This document shows, piece by piece, positions 58,021 through 61,794 of a DNA stretch of 61,794 bases; the stretch's first letter is position 1; every line of letters starts with the position of its first letter. Position numbers and translations under genes: made by a program. The stretch is from Clostridiales bacterium (lineage in GTDB: Bacteria; Bacillota; Clostridia; Oscillospirales; Oscillospiraceae): NCBI GenBank assembly GCA_019423635.1, contig JAHZBA010000014.1, forward strand, positions 1 to 61,794, in the 5' to 3' direction. The notes below the pieces were generated by a model, which did not search any database, had not been told where the DNA came from, and saw nothing but the letters and a program-made list of their open reading frames with translations.

Positions 58021-58617
58021 GCCGGCAGGGGTATTCCATTTCGATCCACGAAGGGGGCCGCTGCGCCGGGGAAAGTTTGGGCTGTCACAAGACAGACAGG
58101 ACCCAGGCGGGCGGCCCCCTTGGTTTTGTTGTACGCTGTATTTGCCACGCACCCCCAGCGCGGGGAGTATTCCAGGCCGCCGGTGGCTCCGGCTGTCATA
58201 GCTCCACAGCACCGCCGCCTCGCCGTCACAAGCTCCATATCGCTCGTTTCTGCCTTGCGGCAAAAACTCGTTCATTTCGCTGTTCCGGCTCTTCCCAACG
58301 GATCAATGATCCGTTGGGAACCCTTTTGTGGCTGGCGCGTACCGCAGGGCTCCCCCGCAAGTCCGTGGGAGGGCGTGAGCAAGTTTCATTATCCCCCGCG
58401 CTGTCGTCGCGCCCGGCCTGCCGCAGCCGGGTCAAAGGTTCGCGTTGATCGCTCGGTCCGCTCCTTGTTCACCTCCTTGGAGCTCCCATCCTGGCGGCGC
58501 GCCTTTCGTCGCTATCACACGGGTTTTGTGCCTGGAATACTGTGTATTCAGTTGTCGGTGGGAGGGGCTTGTCCCTCCTCACCTATCAGGCGGTTTTTGG
58601 GCCTTTTCGGATGTACC

Positions 58618-59037
58618 TTAGAAAGAAAAATCCAAATATTTTTTCAAACCCCGCAGGCCCTTGTTGATCGTTTCCCGGACGTTGCGCTCCTCCACGTTCT
58701 CCGCCCTGGCAATCTGGCCCACGCTCCGCCCCAGGATGAAGCGGGCGTAGACGCGCCGGGCCTGGACGGGCGGGAGACGATCAAGGGCAGCATAGAGGGC
58801 GGCTTGGTCCTCGGCCTGCTCCATGATCTCCTCCGGGGTCATCGGGGGATAGGTCACGTCGACCTCAAAACCGGGAGTTCCGTCCAGGGAGCACTCGCCA
58901 TGCTCCCGCTTGCGGCGCTTATAGCTGTCGCACAGGCGGCCACCTATGGAGAGGGTCACGGCGATCTCGTCCGACACCTCCATAGTGATACGCTCCGTCA
59001 GGTGGGGATAGTAGCTATTCAATTTGATGGTCGTCAT
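58618..59037 (-). CDS. element-encoded sigma-70 region 4-like protein
   Basis: A 139-aa protein. The C-terminal half (about 75-135) is a sigma region 4/HTH domain: YAALDRLPPVQARRVYARFILGRSVGQIARAENVEERNVRETI. The N-terminal half (MTTIKLNSYYPHLTERITME...) is a small domain seen in regulator proteins of conjugative elements in Clostridia. GGAGG lies 6 bases before the ATG. It probably controls element genes. Confidence 0.85.
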   Translation of the reverse strand: MTTIKLNSYYPHLTERITMEVSDEIAVTLSIGGRLCDSYKRRKREHGECSLDGTPGFEVDVTYPPMTPEEIMEQAEDQAALYAALDRLPPVQARRVYARFILGRSVGQIARAENVEERNVRETINKGLRGLKKYLDFSF

Positions 59038-59120
59038 AAGTAACCTCCATTTCGATACGGGGCGGAAAGGGACAGATCGAAATGGAGGGTCAGGCGGAGA
59101 ACGGCAGCCGGGGCTCCGAA

Positions 59121-59142
59121 CATCTGGACACCGTGTCCAGAA
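59121..59142. repeat. palindromic site CATCTGGACAC-GTGTCCAGAA, copy 2
   Basis: One base different from the copy at 57999-58020. Lies 84 bases upstream of the sigma-like gene, in its promoter region. Confidence 0.8.
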
Positions 59143-59159
59143 ACGACAGGAAACGACAA

Positions 59160-59188
59160 CGCCCGCACAGCCTTGTACTGTGCGGGCG
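59160..59188. terminator. hairpin upstream of the sigma-like gene
   Basis: Perfect 11-bp stem CGCCCGCACAG / CTGTGCGGGCG with a 7-base loop. No T-run on either side, so a regulatory structure is as likely as a terminator. 59190-59340 shows AT-rich sequence without a gene. Confidence 0.5.
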
Positions 59189-59347
59189 CATGAAGCGACA
59201 TAGTTCTTTATATACTTACATATTTCGTGTATATAGCCGGAGTAGCCCGGCGGAGGGTCTATGCTTTTTTTAGCAAATTATGTATAGCAGAAACGAGAAA
59301 AGACACGGCGCTACCTCCTAAACGGTCACCGTATCTTTCAAATGGAA

Positions 59348-59389
59348 AGAGCCGATAACCGCATTTTTAATTTGCGTGTTATCGGCTCT
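59348..59389 (-). terminator. terminator of the MATE/KTR operon
   Basis: Stem AGAGCCGATAAC / GTTATCGGCTCT (12 bp, with further inner pairing), 28 bases after the KTR gene stop. Confidence 0.75.
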
Positions 59390-59417
59390 GCGTCTATGCG
59401 TCTGGCTCTTTTGATAT

Positions 59418-59600
59418 TTATTTGGATATTAAGCTACTCAAGCAAACAACAGATAGGTTTCCTTTTTTTACATCTACTAAAGTCTCCTGCTTGCATTTCG
59501 GACAATACAGCGGGAAATTGACAAGCTCTGTGTCTGGACGCACTTTAAGTCGGGTTTTATTTCCACATACGGGGCATAGAAGCCATATCATCTGACCCAT
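59418..59600 (-). CDS. cysteine-rich KTR domain protein
   Basis: A 60-aa zinc-ribbon protein: WLLCPVCGNKTRLKVR and LYCPKCKQETLVDVKK give two CxxC pairs, with the family K-T-R. The ATG at 59600 overlaps the MATE stop (ATGA) and GGAGG lies upstream inside that gene. KTR proteins accompany resistance genes in mobile elements of Firmicutes; the role is unknown. Confidence 0.9.
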   Translation of the reverse strand: MGQMIWLLCPVCGNKTRLKVRPDTELVNFPLYCPKCKQETLVDVKKGNLSVVCLSSLISK

Positions 59601-60979
59601 CAAAGGCTTTCCTCCTTGCAATTTTTTTGAATTAGCTTTTTTTGCTCCCACTTTCTACTTTTGAAATAGAGCAAGCCCACAATAGCAGGCAGGACTGGCG
59701 AGAGTGCCTGTCCATAAAAAATGCCGGGAAATCCCATACAAAGGGTAAAAGCTAAAAACCAGCTCACTGGCAGACGAATGATAACTGCATCCAATAAAGC
59801 GTTAATCATGGCAACATTTGCCGCACCTACCCCGATGGCAAAGGAATCCAGCGTATACATGGCCGCATAAATCAAACTATTGATACCGCAACAAATACGC
59901 AGGTAATACACACCATCGTTTACTACTTCCGGGCTGGTACTACCGAACAGTAAAATCAATGGTTCCGCAAAAAGTTGTACGCCAATTACAACAACAAACG
60001 TAACAGCAATATTCATCACTAAACTGATTTTTACCACCTTTCGGGCTCGTTCGATTTGTCCTGCACCCATGCACTGACCGGCCATCGCCGTTACTGCCTG
60101 TCCAATAGCCCAGCAGGGCATACCAGCAAATGTATTGATCTGCAAGCCTACGCCAGATGCGGCGGAAACAGGAGTACCAAATTGATTGAGCATACCTGTT
60201 ACCAGCAGATAGGCCATGTTGACTACTACCATCTGAATTGCTGTGGGTAGGCCGACTTTTATAATGGCGGTCAGCTTATCCCATTGAAGTGTAAATTTTC
60301 CGTGTTCCGCCGCAGAGAAAAACACCTTGCGTCTTTTTAGATAGAACAAAGAAATCACAAAGGAAATTCCCTGTGCCGTGATTGTCGCGTAAGCGGCTCC
60401 TGCTGTCCCCATTTCAAAGGGGCCTACCAATATAATATCTAAAATGACATTGATGATGGTGGCAATCCCAACAAAGCAGAGGGGAGATTTTGAATCCCCC
60501 AGTCCCTTGAGTACGGAGCAAACAGCATTATATCCAAACACAAAGACCGTCCCACAACAAATAATTTTCATATAGTCACAGGCATCTTGATACGCATCCG
60601 CCGGAACATTTAGTGCCTGAAACAGAGGACGGTAAACTGCCAAGCTCACAACAGTCACAAAGAAAGAAGATACCAGCGAAAGTAACGCCAACATTTGAAA
60701 AGACTCTGCTTGCCCCTTTGCATCGTCTGCCCCTTTGTATTGAGCAATCAATACAGCTCCACCCATTGTCATACCAATACAAATTGAGTTAATGATATAA
60801 CACAATTTAGAAGCGTTGTTAATCGCCGCAAGGCCCACATCTCCTACAATCTGGCCGATCACAAGCATATCTACCACATTGTAGAAAGATTGCAGTATAT
60901 TCGCCAGAAGTAACGGGAGCGCGAAAACGGCCAGCTTTCTTGGCACACTCCCGGTCAATAAGTTATGTTTTTCTATCAT
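59600..60979 (-). CDS. MATE family multidrug efflux transporter
   Basis: A 459-aa transporter with about 12 helices, in two related halves. Family blocks: FALPLLLANILQSFYNVVDM at the start, IGMTMGGAVLIAQYKGA and GLQINTFAGMPCWAIGQAV. It exports cationic drugs with Na+ or H+; the drug is unknown. The ATG at 60979 is 7 bases after GGAGG, better placed than one two codons earlier. The gene is distinctly AT-rich compared with the core chromosome, a sign of transfer. It has a 300-base leader with a peptide and hairpins. Confidence 0.93.
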   Translation of the reverse strand: MIEKHNLLTGSVPRKLAVFALPLLLANILQSFYNVVDMLVIGQIVGDVGLAAINNASKLCYIINSICIGMTMGGAVLIAQYKGADDAKGQAESFQMLALLSLVSSFFVTVVSLAVYRPLFQALNVPADAYQDACDYMKIICCGTVFVFGYNAVCSVLKGLGDSKSPLCFVGIATIINVILDIILVGPFEMGTAGAAYATITAQGISFVISLFYLKRRKVFFSAAEHGKFTLQWDKLTAIIKVGLPTAIQMVVVNMAYLLVTGMLNQFGTPVSAASGVGLQINTFAGMPCWAIGQAVTAMAGQCMGAGQIERARKVVKISLVMNIAVTFVVVIGVQLFAEPLILLFGSTSPEVVNDGVYYLRICCGINSLIYAAMYTLDSFAIGVGAANVAMINALLDAVIIRLPVSWFLAFTLCMGFPGIFYGQALSPVLPAIVGLLYFKSRKWEQKKLIQKNCKEESL

Positions 60980-60991
60980 ATCCATTCCTCC

Positions 60992-61026
60992 AAAAAGAAA
61001 AGGGCACACCATACCGTGTACCCTTT
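60992..61026 (-). terminator. attenuator hairpin immediately before the MATE ribosome site
   Basis: On the minus strand AAAGGGTACAC / GTGTGCCCTTT (one mismatch or wobble) followed by TCTTTTT, directly ahead of GGAGG. It has the form of an intrinsic terminator in the leader. Confidence 0.75.
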
Positions 61027-61046
61027 GCACATTCATAAATAAGCAT

Positions 61047-61087
61047 AACAAAAGGCCACAAACAAAACATTGTCTGTGGCCTAAACA
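61047..61087 (-). terminator. second leader hairpin (attenuator) of the MATE operon
   Basis: Minus-strand GGCCACA / TGTGGCC stem (61054-61060, 61075-61081) followed by TTTTGTT. Confidence 0.75.
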
Positions 61088-61166
61088 GTCGATTGTCTAT
61101 CGCTAATTGGATAAAAGGGCACAAAAACCAAAGGCAGTCTATATCCGCCTTGGCCCTTTCACCATA

Positions 61167-61256
61167 TCAATCAACTCTCCGAAAAGGCTCCGCACAATGT
61201 TTCGTGGTATAAACTTGTGTGGAGCCGAATCCAATACAGAACTTCCCGAACAACAT
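61167..61256 (-). CDS. leader peptide of the MATE operon, 29 aa
   Basis: ATG at 61256 with GAGAGGTG upstream; reads MLFGKFCIGFGSTQVYTTKH and nine more residues to a TGA. It is the first reading frame after the promoter and precedes two terminator-like hairpins, the arrangement of ribosome-controlled attenuation in antibiotic resistance genes. The idea that a drug-stalled ribosome opens the leader is inference. Confidence 0.65.
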   Translation of the reverse strand: MLFGKFCIGFGSTQVYTTKHCAEPFRRVD

Positions 61257-61287
61257 TGTGTTCACCTCTCTTGTTAATTTGTATTAA

Positions 61288-61316
61288 ATTATACACAGTT
61301 TGCACTTTCTTGTCAA
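61288..61316 (-). promoter_or_regulatory. strong sigma-A promoter of the MATE operon
   Basis: Minus-strand TTGACA (61311-61316), exactly 17 bases, TATAAT (61288-61293): both hexamers are consensus. Confidence 0.9.
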
Positions 61317-61445
61317 GTCAAATCCATAGGCTCTTATTTTTTTAGAGACTTTGATTTGCGAAAAAAGATACTACTAAAATATAAAATTGTATTTCGTTCT
61401 CATACCCGCCCCTGAAATGTAAAATAATATAGGGGTGATGTGAAA

Positions 61446-61794
61446 ATGTACCAATATGAAAAGCGCCTGGACTGTCGCGCCTTGGGCAAAGAAATCAAGC
61501 GCAGACGCAAGGCCAAAGGCTGGACGCAGGAGCATCTGGCCCAGCTTGTAGACCTCACCCCTCGCTCCATCATGTATATTGAGAACAAGGGCCAGCACAC
61601 CAGCCTCAACGCCTTTTACAAACTCGTCACCCTTTTGGATATTTCCGTAGATGAATTTTTCTACCCGGACAAACACAACGGAGAGGACGAGCGCCGGAAA
61701 CACATTGACCGGATGCTGAATGGCATGGACGAAAAAGAGCTAACCATCATGGAGAGCGCCGCAGAGGGCATCTGCAAAGCCCGTGAAACGGAGG
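61446..61794 (+). CDS. XRE family transcriptional regulator (cut by window edge)
   Basis: 116 codons without a stop; the 3' end is outside. An XRE-type HTH at about 14-70: LGKEIKRRRKAKGWTQEHLA, DLTPRSIMYIENKGQH, and FYKLVTLLDISVDEFFYP. The rest is charged. GGGGTG lies upstream of the ATG at 61446. It is divergent from the MATE operon and may control it or the element. Confidence 0.88.
   Translation, partial: MYQYEKRLDCRALGKEIKRRRKAKGWTQEHLAQLVDLTPRSIMYIENKGQHTSLNAFYKLVTLLDISVDEFFYPDKHNGEDERRKHIDRMLNGMDEKELTIMESAAEGICKARETE

Larger units (their letters stand above)
57892..58617. other. long non-coding stretch in the mobile element
   Basis: 726 bases between the tnpW-like gene and the sigma-like gene. 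I see no convincing gene: open frames here lack ribosome sites and have low-complexity Arg/Gly/Pro composition. There are hairpins at 57957-57985 and AACGGATCA/TGATCCGTT at 58298-58315, and many short dyads. It could hold a structured RNA or cis sites for conjugation or replication. Confidence 0.5.

Noticed and set aside
57849..58238. 129-codon minus-strand frame in the mobile element
   Set aside because: It overlaps the well-supported TnpW start region and a hairpin, has no good ribosome site, and its Arg/Pro/Gly make-up looks like translated structured DNA. Such frames are often annotated in related elements, so I keep some doubt.

Overview
The window reads as chromosome of a GC-rich, spore-forming, anaerobic Firmicute of the Oscillospiraceae type (gut Flavonifractor/Intestinimonas/Oscillibacter-like). 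This is inferred from spore cortex genes (PdaA-like deacetylase, SleB-like hydrolase), an S-layer-homology protein, an oxygen-sensitive class III ribonucleotide reductase, Gram-positive style ribosome binding sites and sigma-A promoters, and very GC-rich third codon positions. No rRNA genes and no CRISPR array were seen. A perfect 16-bp parS palindrome at 36218-36233 suggests the region lies in the origin-proximal part of the chromosome.

Layout. 1-12700: leftward operons for tRNA hydroxylation/peptidoglycan (U32 protein, mltG), tagA-tmk, an ion channel, and a pdaA-like gene. Then a rightward trio (unknown, membrane-anchored nuclease, DnaQ-like exonuclease), a leftward MBOAT/DHHW/DUF4358 cell-surface acyl-transfer cassette, and a threonine-aldolase-like enzyme. 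12700-20800: a BlaI/M56 sensor pair with its own operators, a large secreted SLH protein with a papain-like C/H/D pattern, and small unknown genes. 21000-27000: serC-serA, an ECF sigma/anti-sigma pair, PAP2 phosphatase and a probable frameshifted pseudogene. 27200-32100: nrdG, nrdD (with a fused glutaredoxin-like tail and an NrdR box) and a thioredoxin-reductase-like gene, probably one redox module.

33300-47100 is a near-complete purine operon: purE, purC, a 46-aa membrane micropeptide, a PurF homologue lacking the glutaminase cysteine, purM, purN, a PurO-type IMP cyclohydrolase, a stand-alone AICAR transformylase, purD, purL (full-length, with glutaminase) and guaB. purB, purA and purK are not in the window. 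The operon is interrupted by palindromic repeats and by a four-helix-bundle (S23) gene bracketed by 34-nt inverted repeats. A solo copy of that repeat sits between purE and purC.

47200-55800 holds a SleB-like hydrolase, a TIGR04255 protein, gdhA with a promoter-overlapping operator, an APC amino-acid permease with a leader hairpin, a WapI-like protein, a ferredoxin-type aldo/keto reductase, a lipoprotein and a ModE-type regulator. From the tRNA-Pro at 55803 onward the DNA looks horizontally acquired: a large serine recombinase, TnpW, a sigma-like regulator, a KTR zinc-ribbon protein, and an AT-rich MATE efflux gene with a leader-peptide/attenuator region, then a truncated XRE regulator at the right edge.

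Three families of dispersed repeats stand out: a GC-rich palindrome mosaic at 1-65, 23410-23600, 30605-31140 and 52533-52745; a GTAGGGCGCG element that supplies stop codons of host genes; and the AATTCCT element around the S23 gene.
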